Source of the DNA: an uncultured Bacteroidia bacterium
Lineage (GTDB): Bacteria; Bacteroidota; Bacteroidia; Bacteroidales; Prolixibacteraceae
Direction of reading: 5' to 3'
NCBI GenBank assembly: GCA_903902325.1
Contig: CAIUUO010000050.1
Location: 40,936 to 104,935, forward strand
Length of the DNA stretch: 64,000 nucleotides
Shown: piece by piece, positions 9,231-17,951 of the stretch
How the letters are laid out: each line of letters begins with the position of its first letter
How positions within the stretch are numbered: position 1 is the first letter of the stretch
Translations under genes and position numbers: made by a program
The notes under the pieces: generated by a model
What the model saw: the letters and a program-made list of their open reading frames with translations, nothing else
Told to the model about the DNA's origin: nothing
Database searches by the model: none

Positions 9231-10739
9231 TTATTGAGATTGTTGGATAAATTCGCTGATAGTTGGCTTTCCTTTCAGGTAACCAAGTGATTCAAGAAAA
9301 AGATCAGTTTGATTGACAGTTTCACTGAAATATCGGCTCCCCTCTTTGGTTGCATCATGGTAGTTGAAAAATCCATGTTTTTGACCTTCATACAAAAACA
9401 GATCGCAACGGCAACCTGCCTCCTCCATTTTTTGTTTGTAGCGCCTTGCCGTCTCGACGGGGACCAAATCATCTTTGGTACCCAGAAAGACGATGGTTGG
9501 TGGGGTTCCTTTCCGGATGTTGTGAAAGGGTGATATTTCAGGATATCTTTCACCGATTCTGTCGTAACCGTACCCGGAAGGTCCGTTGTCGAATACCGGG
9601 TTGAACAATACGAGTGCATTGGGCAGGCAGCTAACTTTCAGGTTGTCATTGGCATCATTGAGACCTGGGATCGTCGCAGTCCCTGCGGCAAGATGACCCC
9701 CTGCAGAACCTCCTGAGGCTACAATTTTAGCGGTGTCGATGTGCAAAAGTGCCGCATTCCCGCGCAGGTATCTGATGACAGATTTCGCATCAGCCACTGC
9801 ATCAAAAGGGGTCGTCTGATGACGGCTTTTTACCCGGTAATCGGCTAATGCGGTTATTATTCCGCGTGTAGAGAAATAATTGGCATGCGTTTCGAATTGC
9901 GAAACCTTGCCTGTATTCCAACCCCCTCCGAAGAAAAAAACGATTAGCGGATAACTGATTTTGTTGTTGAAATCAGTAGGATTCTTCACATATAACTTCA
10001 AAGCAATGGTGTCGATCTGCTTGTAGGTATACTCCCGAAATCCTGGTAAGAGTTGAGCTTGAACGGGAAGTTTAAATTCTATCACCACGTTGAAAAGAGG
10101 GGTGTCCTTGCTTAAATTCTTTACAACATGCACCATTGGTTCGGCAAATTTGACCGTATTAGGAACCTGGATTCCTCCTCCCGGAGTTCCGTTGGGTTTG
10201 GTTCTTGGGTCAGTTAGCTGTACGTTGTTGAGACGCACAACCAACCGTTGGGCATGGCTGTGCAATTCACGTGTATCGCCAGGGGCAAGTCTTTCTTCGA
10301 ATACACGGATCTGGTCATCTTCATACACGATTTTGTTTTTTAATGGCTCGATCCATTTATCAGGTGATTTAAGCGGAGGATGGTTGGTCTTGAAAGCTAC
10401 TTCAAAGTAAGCCCCGTCGGGTGTGCTATAGGATTCGCCTGACAGAAAGGCTGCCACATTTCCCCGTTCCAACCTGATAATCCCCTTACTGCTTTGGATT
10501 GTCAATTTGCCAAGTGCGACGATGACCCTGGTTCCAAAACCCGGTGTCAGGGCATTGTGGCAGGCGGCAGAATTGAACATGACCTTTACGTAATCGTTTT
10601 CTAAGGCCACCGAATCCTGAGGATTCATCACACTTTTTGCCTTTGCCCCGAACACGGAATGACCGGATTCAGGCTCATTTGAAAATGTAATTCCAAAGGA
10701 AAATACTGAGATTATCAGGAAGAAATAGAGAGATTTCAC
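9231..10739 (-). CDS. Fusion of a bicupin-like domain with an alpha/beta-hydrolase esterase
   Basis: The start is GTG at 10739 (GTG AAA TCT), directly followed by a signal peptide (residues 1-20). Residues about 45-225 look like two cupin barrels: the second holds HSHAQ at 160-163 and APGDTRELHSH typical of cupin metal ligands, while the first keeps the strand pattern without an obvious His pair. Residues about 245-485 form an esterase/lipase-like hydrolase with FGGGW (270-274), GGSAGG with Ser345, GTKDD with Asp423/424 and GQKHGF with His455, so the catalytic triad is complete. Carbohydrate ester cleavage is the likely job. Why cupin folds are attached is unclear; glycan or metal binding are options. 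The next gene overlaps its stop by adjacency (TAATTG). Confidence 0.75.
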   Translation of the reverse strand: MKSLYFFLIISVFSFGITFSNEPESGHSVFGAKAKSVMNPQDSVALENDYVKVMFNSAACHNALTPGFGTRVIVALGKLTIQSSKGIIRLERGNVAAFLSGESYSTPDGAYFEVAFKTNHPPLKSPDKWIEPLKNKIVYEDDQIRVFEERLAPGDTRELHSHAQRLVVRLNNVQLTDPRTKPNGTPGGGIQVPNTVKFAEPMVHVVKNLSKDTPLFNVVIEFKLPVQAQLLPGFREYTYKQIDTIALKLYVKNPTDFNNKISYPLIVFFFGGGWNTGKVSQFETHANYFSTRGIITALADYRVKSRHQTTPFDAVADAKSVIRYLRGNAALLHIDTAKIVASGGSAGGHLAAGTATIPGLNDANDNLKVSCLPNALVLFNPVFDNGPSGYGYDRIGERYPEISPFHNIRKGTPPTIVFLGTKDDLVPVETARRYKQKMEEAGCRCDLFLYEGQKHGFFNYHDATKEGSRYFSETVNQTDLFLESLGYLKGKPTISEFIQQSQ

Positions 10740-10797
10740 TTTTTTTTGTACGTTTTTATCATTCGAATCCTAAATCCGCTATTCAGATGAAAAAATT

Positions 10798-12411
10798 TTA
10801 ATTCTTGAAAAGTTTTGCACCTATTTTCCCGTTAAGACCTGAAAGATTAATCAGATACATTCCTTTATTGGAACTTTTACCGGTATAGTCACTACCATCC
10901 CAGGTTACTCTATAATTACCTTCCTCTTGAAAGGTATTTACGAGTGTATTAACTCTCTGACCTATAATGTTGTAAACACTAACCTCCATCTTTTGTGCCT
11001 TTGTGACAGTATAAGAGATTTCGGTTTGATTTACAAATGGGTTAGGATAGCTGGTTTCCATCACAAATCCAAATTCTTTTGGTGCTCCAATTGGTGCATT
11101 TTTTTGAATAATTCCCTGAGCCCATTGAGTTTTAAGTGCCGGCCAGGCATTTAAATCACCCACAGGATAACCATTGTCACCAGCCTTGTAAGATTTCGAA
11201 GCAGTCGAATAACTGACATCCCACTCATAAGGATATAGTTCAGAGAAATTATTGGGGAAAACCGATGCTTTGGGGTGCGTAATCCAATAGGTCAAGTAGT
11301 TATATAGTGCCATCCACGGAGAGGCATTCTTGAATACTAACTCTTCGGCATAATAGGCCTGTGGCAAGGAGGCACCCAAAAAGCCAATGATGGCATTGTT
11401 GATGGGCCTTACCATACCAATGGAGTCGTTGGGAGGTGTCTGATTGAAGAAGTCCACAAACTTCTTATCAAAATAGATGTTGTTGTTTCTCATTTCAACA
11501 GATGCCACCGGTAAAGCTTTTGAAAGACTGTCATGTGTGATGACTGCAAAGGCCTTGTCGGGCTGCATCTGCTCGGTTCTCCACCGGGCGGGGAAACGGT
11601 CTCCGAAGGTAAGCGGATCGGCAAAAATATTGTTGGTAATGATAGCTTTTTTCGTTTTTCCCAGCTGAACACAACCGTGATACCCCTGGATGTTCACAAT
11701 GGTATTGTGATCCATCTTGAAATAATTGATAATGGGAGCCATGTTGCGGAATACCCGGTCTGTCATATTGTACAAGGTACAGTTCTGTATCACTACGGTA
11801 TCCACTGTTCCTGTATTTCGGAGATCAACGGCCCTTCCGTTTCCTCCGATTGAAATCTGATGGCCCAGGTTGCCCATGATGCAGTCAATGTAATAAAGTT
11901 TGACCCCATCAACCTGAACCGCGAGTGCACCTCCACGGTCATTGGTGATCCGGCAGCCCTTGAAAGTACACCTGTAATTTTTCCCGTACATGTTCAGGAT
12001 TCTGTTTCCCAGGGTACCGTTGGAATGCTTTCCGTCGATCTCGATATTTTCCAGGGTGAAATTCTGCCTGGCGGTTATCATATTGGCAGAGGCGCCGGCA
12101 CTGTTCAGCGTGTGAAAAATGATAGGCATTGTTCCTGTCCCGGCCTCAGAACGGATATAGAGATCAAAGTCTGCGCTGTTGATGGTGGAGGTTTCAAGGT
12201 AAACCTGTCCTCTTTTTAGTTCATAAACAACATTTTTGTTGGTCAGGCGGTTGGTGGCGTCCGCATTGATCGCATTAAAGATCTGATCATAAACCAGGGG
12301 TTGGCCGGGAATGATACCCTGAATGGTGACCACCCGTTGCTGTGAAAAGGCCACATGCATGAGGAGGATAAGACCACCCAGCAAAATTGATTTTTTATAT
12401 ATTGTTTTCAT
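10798..12411 (-). CDS. Right-handed beta-helix protein with T9SS type A sorting domain
   Basis: The 537-residue protein has a signal peptide ending at AFSQ (residue 24). Residues about 90-300 carry the repeated short strands of a right-handed parallel beta-helix (FTLENIEIDG, CTFKGCRI, VVIQNCTLYN, FKMDHNTIVN, AIITNNIFAD). The last ~80 residues form a type IX secretion C-terminal domain: SYPNPFVNQTEISYTV, VSVYNIIGQRV, GNYRVTWDG, KGMYLINLSG. This predicts surface display or release by T9SS. It resembles pectate-lyase-like or DUF4957/DUF5123 proteins found next to SusD-less TonB receptors. It could be a lyase or a glycan-binding protein; no catalytic residues can be assigned with confidence. The gene lies 42 bases after the TonB receptor gene. 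Confidence 0.8.
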   Translation of the reverse strand: MKTIYKKSILLGGLILLMHVAFSQQRVVTIQGIIPGQPLVYDQIFNAINADATNRLTNKNVVYELKRGQVYLETSTINSADFDLYIRSEAGTGTMPIIFHTLNSAGASANMITARQNFTLENIEIDGKHSNGTLGNRILNMYGKNYRCTFKGCRITNDRGGALAVQVDGVKLYYIDCIMGNLGHQISIGGNGRAVDLRNTGTVDTVVIQNCTLYNMTDRVFRNMAPIINYFKMDHNTIVNIQGYHGCVQLGKTKKAIITNNIFADPLTFGDRFPARWRTEQMQPDKAFAVITHDSLSKALPVASVEMRNNNIYFDKKFVDFFNQTPPNDSIGMVRPINNAIIGFLGASLPQAYYAEELVFKNASPWMALYNYLTYWITHPKASVFPNNFSELYPYEWDVSYSTASKSYKAGDNGYPVGDLNAWPALKTQWAQGIIQKNAPIGAPKEFGFVMETSYPNPFVNQTEISYTVTKAQKMEVSVYNIIGQRVNTLVNTFQEEGNYRVTWDGSDYTGKSSNKGMYLINLSGLNGKIGAKLFKN

Positions 12412-12453
12412 CTTCTAATTTTTTATGACATTTTGAATAATGAAAGGATTTCC

Positions 12454-15387
12454 TCAAAAATTAATTTCTACACCCAAATCAGCCGAAAACCCGTACATGT
12501 TCTCGTAGGTTGGATAGGCAGAGGTATACCTGAACCCTTTTTCTGTCGCGTTGGTCAGGTTGTTTAAATTCAGCAGGACACTGATGTATTTGTTGATCTT
12601 CTGCTTGGCAGTTACATCGAATCTTAAATAAGAATCTGTGTATTGATAATATCCTGACTGATCCGTATTTGGGTTAATACCAGTCAGTCTGTTTCCCTGG
12701 TAGCTCATCGATACCCGTGTTGAAAATCCCTTGAAGTCATAACCAATAAAACTATTTGCTGTGAAGTCAACCTGCGAAGGCATTCTGCTTTCAGTCAGCT
12801 TAAAATAGGACTTGGAGAAATCCACTACAAGTGTAGGCCTCACATTGTTATACATCACAATATCTTCGACCTTATTCCAGACTAAATAATAGGTGCTTGA
12901 CCATAAACGGGTAAAATTGACCCCAAAAGCAAACCGGTTGAACGGTTCCGGCAGAAAATTGAAGTGTGTCTTGTAATCAAATTCAATACCCTTCACATAA
13001 GATTTATCTAGATTGGTATAATCTTCATTCAGGTCAAATGATTGCGGCGGTAGTCCGTTTTTTACGGCATCTTCCGGCGAAAGGGTACCACTGATGGCAT
13101 AAAACATGTTTTTGATTTGTTTGCTGTAACCGCCTATGGACAACAATCCGAATTTTCCTGTATAAAATGTAACGGAAAGATCATAGTTCCAGGCTGTAGC
13201 ATGTTTCAGATCGGGATTTGCCTTGCTTACACTATAGTTACCTGCATTGTACCTGAACCGGGGAATGATCCACATGTAATTCGGACGGGTAAGTGTTTTT
13301 GCTGCAGAAAGTCTGATATCCATCCATTTTGTCGGCGTGATTTTCAGGTGGGCGCTGGGTAACCATTCACTGTATTTCTGCGAAGTGGTATCCGGTTCAT
13401 AATAGCCGCTCAAACCCATGGCTCCATTAATTGACGAATATATTCCGTGGTAGGTATTGTTGGAATTTTCGTATCGGATCCCCGGTATAAAGGTAATCAG
13501 GTCGCCGTAGTTTAATTTCAGCATGACATAACCGGCTGCTAATCTTTCGTCGGTGTCGTAATTTAGCTCTGCATTACTAGGATCGCTTACATATTCTGAC
13601 ATATGGTAAGTATGCCAGTCCCGGATCTGACTTTCGAGAATATTGGGAAACATATTGTAGGCTCCATTCAGGATAGGAACATTCGTCTGCTCGTTGAAGT
13701 TAGACATTTGAATATTTCGGTTCGTAGTAACCGCGAGCGTACCACGAGGGTCATTCTTGATGGCCAGATCTGTTAGTGCCGGTTTAAGATAGTACTGCTG
13801 GTCTGAATAAAGGATACCGCTTCGTTTGCGCTTTTCAGTCTGGTATTTTCCTCCGAATTTTAAATATCCTGCTATTTTATCTCCCAGTTTTAGCGGGACT
13901 TCAAAATCAAGTTTGGCTGTATAGTTGGTTTGAGTCAGCGTGTCGGGGGTCCAGGTTGAGGCCCTTAAGAATGAAAGTGTATCCTTTTTCATGTTAACAC
14001 TATTGAAAACAAGGCTGTCAGAGAACATCTTCGGATCGGAAATATTTTTGCCGACAGCTCCGGGTTTCAGGCCATAAGGCGCCCCCAGATCAAAGGTTAG
14101 GCTCATGTCGTAAGGATTGAAGTTCGTGGTCTTTACCCTTGTTAAACTCCAGTCAATCTTTAGTTTTTTAAGGTTCACCACACCACCAAGAGTACTGTTG
14201 ATAGAGCTGGTTACACTTTCATTGACATTTGCAGTGTGAATTAACTCACCATTTCTGTTTACATTTATTGTTTGCGTAAAACTTTTTCTGGGTGACGAGT
14301 TGTAGATGTTTGTCAGATAGATACCACCAAAATCAAACTGATAATCTATCAATGCCAGTCCGCCATAGCGCACGGTCTTTTGCTTCTTCTCTGTAAGGGT
14401 GGTATTGTCGATGTAAAATGAGTCTGCTTTTTCCGCATTCGGGTTAAAATAAGCAATATTCTGACTTTGGGAGCTGCGGTCGCGACTTTCGTAGTTGACT
14501 TGTGCCATTACTCCCAGTTTTTTATTTAAAAAACGGGAAGAATAGTCCCAGGAGGCCCTGTAATTGCCAAACGACTGGTAAAGGTTATTGTACCCGCCGT
14601 AGAGCCTGACTTGATTGACAGGTATGTCTGATGCCTTTGAGATCACCAGGTTGATTGTCCCTGCAATAGCGTCTGCATCCATGTCTGCGGTAGGTGATTT
14701 GAAGACTTCGATCCCCGAAAGCAATTCTGGTGAAATATTGCTCAAATCCACAGAACGATCCCCATTGGTGCTATTATCCGTTGAAGGCTGTTGAATCCCA
14801 TTGATTGTGACATTGCTGAATTTTGGATCCAGACCTCGCAAAACGACTTTTGATCCTTCACCATTGCTTCTTTCCAGGGAAACACCCGGCAGACGTCCGA
14901 TTGCTTCGGCGGCATTCACATCCGGCAATTCACGGATCGCATCCTTGGAAACTACATTGACCAATGCATTGGATTTTAGCTGCTGATTGATTGCTGCGTT
15001 CTGACCCCTGCGCTGGCTGCTTACAACAACTTCACCAAGGGTTACGAGAGGCTGGTCGAGTTCTACAAGTAATTTTTTTCGTTCTCCCGCTTTAATCGTC
15101 ACGGGAACCTCTTTTGCACTATACCCTATGTAAGATATGACCAATGTATAGTCACCTGGCTGAAGGTTGGCCAAACGGAAAAGGCCATCCAAATCGGTGA
15201 CAATACCGTTTACAGTACCTTTTATCACAACCGTTGCAAAAGGTAGAACTTCTTTGGAGGACTGGTCTTTTACTACTCCCGAGATTTCACCGGGCGCAGA
15301 TTTCTGAGCATACAGGGAATTCTGTTGCGAGAATGCCATCATGCACGTAATAAGCATAAAGCAATAGATCCATCGTTTCCATTTCAT
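12454..15387 (-). CDS. TonB-dependent outer-membrane receptor (non-SusC type)
   Basis: The 977-residue protein has a signal peptide (MKWKRWIYCFMLITCMMAFS), then a CarboxypepD_reg-like carrier domain (about 33-115, GEISGVVKDQSSKEVLPFATVVIKG). A plug domain follows with VVSSQRRGQNAAINQQL, RLPGVSLERSNGEG and VVLRGLDPKFSNV, then a beta-barrel ending in ...SADLGVEINF with the terminal aromatic. It matches the TIGR01782-like receptor group rather than SusC/RagA, and no SusD gene is next to it. Its partner is the T9SS beta-helix gene downstream. It would import oligosaccharides across the outer membrane with TonB energy. A 257-base gap with inverted repeats precedes it, suggesting its own promoter. 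Confidence 0.9.
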   Translation of the reverse strand: MKWKRWIYCFMLITCMMAFSQQNSLYAQKSAPGEISGVVKDQSSKEVLPFATVVIKGTVNGIVTDLDGLFRLANLQPGDYTLVISYIGYSAKEVPVTIKAGERKKLLVELDQPLVTLGEVVVSSQRRGQNAAINQQLKSNALVNVVSKDAIRELPDVNAAEAIGRLPGVSLERSNGEGSKVVLRGLDPKFSNVTINGIQQPSTDNSTNGDRSVDLSNISPELLSGIEVFKSPTADMDADAIAGTINLVISKASDIPVNQVRLYGGYNNLYQSFGNYRASWDYSSRFLNKKLGVMAQVNYESRDRSSQSQNIAYFNPNAEKADSFYIDNTTLTEKKQKTVRYGGLALIDYQFDFGGIYLTNIYNSSPRKSFTQTINVNRNGELIHTANVNESVTSSINSTLGGVVNLKKLKIDWSLTRVKTTNFNPYDMSLTFDLGAPYGLKPGAVGKNISDPKMFSDSLVFNSVNMKKDTLSFLRASTWTPDTLTQTNYTAKLDFEVPLKLGDKIAGYLKFGGKYQTEKRKRSGILYSDQQYYLKPALTDLAIKNDPRGTLAVTTNRNIQMSNFNEQTNVPILNGAYNMFPNILESQIRDWHTYHMSEYVSDPSNAELNYDTDERLAAGYVMLKLNYGDLITFIPGIRYENSNNTYHGIYSSINGAMGLSGYYEPDTTSQKYSEWLPSAHLKITPTKWMDIRLSAAKTLTRPNYMWIIPRFRYNAGNYSVSKANPDLKHATAWNYDLSVTFYTGKFGLLSIGGYSKQIKNMFYAISGTLSPEDAVKNGLPPQSFDLNEDYTNLDKSYVKGIEFDYKTHFNFLPEPFNRFAFGVNFTRLWSSTYYLVWNKVEDIVMYNNVRPTLVVDFSKSYFKLTESRMPSQVDFTANSFIGYDFKGFSTRVSMSYQGNRLTGINPNTDQSGYYQYTDSYLRFDVTAKQKINKYISVLLNLNNLTNATEKGFRYTSAYPTYENMYGFSADLGVEINF

Positions 15388-15644
15388 AGTTCAGGATTTT
15401 AGTTGGTTATTCTTGGTTGATTTTATATAACAATGATATTTAAGTTGTTATATAATTTTGGGTTGATTAGTCTCTGATATGATTAGTCTCCATTATGTCA
15501 ATCAGATATCTCGAATCAAATTGGATCGAACTGTCAAAAAAGCTACTAAAAGGCAGTAAGACTTAAAATGATTTTGAGATATTCTGATTGAACATAATCG
15601 GTCTTAATTGTAAATATTTTGTGTTGGTAGAATATATACCACAA
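15388..15644. promoter_or_regulatory. Intergenic region with nested inverted repeats upstream of TonB receptor
   Basis: This 257-base AT-rich gap has no gene. It holds a perfect 10-base inverted repeat TATATAACAA / TTGTTATATA (15424-15433 and 15445-15454), a direct repeat GATTAGTCTC (15465 and 15481), and a longer imperfect inverted repeat (15495-15522 versus 15565-15595, sharing AATCAGATAT/ATATTCTGATT cores). The position suggests promoter and operator elements for the receptor and beta-helix pair, or a termination/processing structure after the sulfatase gene. No convincing TAnnTTTG box at proper spacing was found. Confidence 0.4.
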
Positions 15645-17234
15645 TCAATCTTCTCCCTTAGGTTTCCCTTTTTTTCCCTTTTTAGTGCCCGAACCTACCG
15701 GGATGGCTGGTTTAAAATTGGCTAATTTGCCGTATTCAACAGAACTCATATGTTCACGTTGCATGCTTTCCAGAAAGGAACTTTCCAGTTTCTTTTGATC
15801 CTGGGCATATTCAGGTTTGTCGATTACGCTGACTTTTTCCAGCGGATCTTTCTCGTAATCATACATTTCGCGGGCCATGACATATTTTTTGTTATAGGGG
15901 ATGTCCGTCCTATAGCCGTCTTTCATCCATTCGGTATAGCGGAAACGGGCAGTGCGAATGGTATATCCCATAACCTTAGCCCCTTCGCGTGGGTACTGGC
16001 TGAAGGCATAATCACGCAACTGGACTTCCGGATTTTTAATGGCAGGAACCAAACTGATTCCATCAAGATATTTAGGTGCCGGAATATTCATGAGTTCACA
16101 AAGAGTGGGGTATACATCAGTGAATTCACACAATGTAACAGGCCTGATACCTGGTTTTGTCCCAGGAACACTCATAATCAACAGGGTGTGGGTAGCATTT
16201 TCAAAATCGGTGTGCTTGTTCCATAAACCATGATCACCGAGATGCCAGCCGTGATCGCCCCATAAAACGATGATCGTATTTTCGCGGATTTTGAGACGAT
16301 CGAGTTCCTTGAGCAACTGCATAATCTGGGCATCAGTATATGACATGGCTGCATAATAACCATGCAACAGTTCTTTTTGCTTGTCTACAGGCAAATGATC
16401 CAGTTCTTTTTCTGAATAACTGTCAAATTGTGGGATGTCAGTATAACTTTTCAGCTCACCCGAAACGTGGTAGGCAATATCCGGACTGTTGGCTGCTTTT
16501 TTCTGGAAAGGAGCTACCTGAAAATCATTTCTGTTGTAAAGATCCCAGTATTTCTTCGGTGAGACAAATGGAAGATGGGGTTTGAGAAAACCAACTGCCA
16601 GGAAGAAGGGCTTGTCCACTTTGCTTAATTTCTCGAGTGATTTGATTGCCATTTTTGTCAAAGCTCCATCCGCATACGTTTCATCCGGTACATCAGCACA
16701 TTCAGTGGCTTTCCCTTTTCCTCTTGCGTTGATCGAATTTGGCAAGACATAAGTCGGACATTTTGCATCCTCGTAGGGAACGCTCCAGGAAGGTGCATCA
16801 TGACCGGGACCGGCACTCCCCATGTGGTAGATTTTACCCATGGCTGCTGTTTCATAACCCATTGATTTGAAATACTGTGGCATAGAAATGGCATTAGGGT
16901 TCACCTGCCTGAAGTCGGTGATCAAATCCCAGACCCTGGTTCTGTCGGGGCGCATTCCTGTCATGATACTCGCTCTGGTGGCGGCACAGATTGCCTGCTG
17001 GCAATAGCTTCTCTCAAAAACTATTCCCTCATTGGCCAGACGATCCATTCCCGGGGTTTTTGCAAGTCGATCACCGTAGGCTCCGGTATTTGGCTTTAGG
17101 TCATCCACCGCAATAAAAAGAATGTTGGGTCTTGTATTCTTGGCCTTGGGACTTTCTGCAAAAGAATGCAGGGAAGTAAGTCCAAGTATGGCCATTGAAA
17201 GCGCTGTCTTCGGAATCCTGTACTTTGTCGTCAT
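15645..17234 (-). CDS. S1-family sulfatase with atypical CAATR maturation motif
   Basis: The ATG at 17234 is chosen because it gives a normal signal peptide (MTTKYRIPKTALSMAILG...FAE). A longer frame to 17351 would overlap the upstream lipoprotein gene and add an unlikely leader. The 529-residue protein is iduronate-2-sulfatase-like, with FIAVDDLKP at 40-48, WGDHGWHLGDHGLW, and YCQQAICAATRAS. The maturation motif reads Cys83-Ala-Ala-Thr-Arg: the proline of the C/S-x-P-x-R signature is replaced by alanine (codon GCC where CCC would be expected). The sister gene at 6585-8204 has CGPTR. The rest of the active site looks intact. The C-terminus is lysine/glycine-rich (KKGKKGKPKGED). A hairpin lies between this gene and the lipoprotein gene upstream. 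Confidence 0.9.
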   Translation of the reverse strand: MTTKYRIPKTALSMAILGLTSLHSFAESPKAKNTRPNILFIAVDDLKPNTGAYGDRLAKTPGMDRLANEGIVFERSYCQQAICAATRASIMTGMRPDRTRVWDLITDFRQVNPNAISMPQYFKSMGYETAAMGKIYHMGSAGPGHDAPSWSVPYEDAKCPTYVLPNSINARGKGKATECADVPDETYADGALTKMAIKSLEKLSKVDKPFFLAVGFLKPHLPFVSPKKYWDLYNRNDFQVAPFQKKAANSPDIAYHVSGELKSYTDIPQFDSYSEKELDHLPVDKQKELLHGYYAAMSYTDAQIMQLLKELDRLKIRENTIIVLWGDHGWHLGDHGLWNKHTDFENATHTLLIMSVPGTKPGIRPVTLCEFTDVYPTLCELMNIPAPKYLDGISLVPAIKNPEVQLRDYAFSQYPREGAKVMGYTIRTARFRYTEWMKDGYRTDIPYNKKYVMAREMYDYEKDPLEKVSVIDKPEYAQDQKKLESSFLESMQREHMSSVEYGKLANFKPAIPVGSGTKKGKKGKPKGED

Positions 17235-17272
17235 TGAAAATAAAGTTTTGATATGATTTGTAATGGTTGAAT

Positions 17273-17305
17273 GTGCCACGGCGGGAGTAAGTCCGACCAT
17301 GGCAC
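17273..17305 (-). terminator. Intercistronic hairpin after the Sus lipoprotein gene
   Basis: On the minus-strand RNA, GUGCCAUGGUCGG pairs with CCCGCCGUGGCAC around a 7-base loop; 13 positions pair with two G-U wobbles and one mismatch. It lies 8 bases after the lipoprotein stop and 38 bases before the sulfatase start. There is no U-tract, so it is more likely an RNA-processing, stabilising or partial attenuation structure than a full terminator. It would set SusC/SusD/lipoprotein levels apart from those of the enzyme genes. Confidence 0.5.
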
Positions 17306-17313
17306 CTATTTTA

Positions 17314-17934
17314 CTACTTGATGATTGCAGCCTTGAAGGCATTGGTAGCATCGCTCAGTTTTGTGATTGCCTCTGAAACCTGACGGTCTATAGTCGTAGT
17401 TGCGGCATCCCTGGTTGTCACAGCAGCAGCAATTGCTGTAACGTAGGAGGTTTTGGCAACTGCCGGTACTGTTCCCGTGGTTGTTCCGGCCGGAGTACTT
17501 GAATTCAGTACATTGGCTGCAACAATAGCATCGTTGAGCGGACGTTTGTCACACATATTAATACCGGTCCAGAATACTTTTCCAGGAGTGCCAAGGGTCA
17601 TGTTTCCTGCAATGAGTTGAGGAATAGTGACGGTTGGTGAAACTATCAATGCTGAATCAGCTTTTAATGCTGCCAAATAGGCTACTTTGACTGCAGGCAG
17701 GGCTGTTGCCGCAACTGCATTCAAAGAGACTGAATAGTTGTTTTTGTCGTATCCGACCATGCAGGTTCTGACAATGGGTAATTCTGAATTGACAAAAGGA
17801 CCCATTTGGGCAACATACTCTGGAAGTGTTTTGGGGGTCACCTCAATAGTTCCTTCCTTGGCACAGGAGCTGAGTCCAGCCGCAAAAACAAGCAACAGAA
17901 GAAATAGTTGTAAAATTTTTCCTATGAATTTCAT
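17314..17934 (-). CDS. Small surface lipoprotein with FIVAR-like C-terminal region
   Basis: The 206-residue protein has an SPII signal with lipobox LSSC (Cys24). Residues about 36-95 form an unrecognised region with two cysteines (Cys58 and a later CDK). The C-terminal half (about residues 125-205) is helical and Ala/Thr-rich (PLNDAIVAANVL, TSYVTAIAAAV, EAITKLSDATNAFKAAI), resembling a FIVAR-type repeat found in cell-surface carbohydrate-acting proteins. It occupies the SusE/SusF position directly after SusD, so a surface glycan-binding protein is the simplest idea. No aromatic binding platform is obvious, and function is not proven. The gene begins 17 bases after the SusD stop. Confidence 0.6.
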   Translation of the reverse strand: MKFIGKILQLFLLLLVFAAGLSSCAKEGTIEVTPKTLPEYVAQMGPFVNSELPIVRTCMVGYDKNNYSVSLNAVAATALPAVKVAYLAALKADSALIVSPTVTIPQLIAGNMTLGTPGKVFWTGINMCDKRPLNDAIVAANVLNSSTPAGTTTGTVPAVAKTSYVTAIAAAVTTRDAATTTIDRQVSEAITKLSDATNAFKAAIIK

Positions 17935-17951
17935 ATATCAGTTTTTAGAAA

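Noticed and set aside
17235..17351. Longer N-terminus for the sulfatase at 15645-17234
   Set aside because: The extended frame overlaps the lipoprotein gene, adds a leader without signal character and hides a normal signal peptide beginning at the ATG at 17234.
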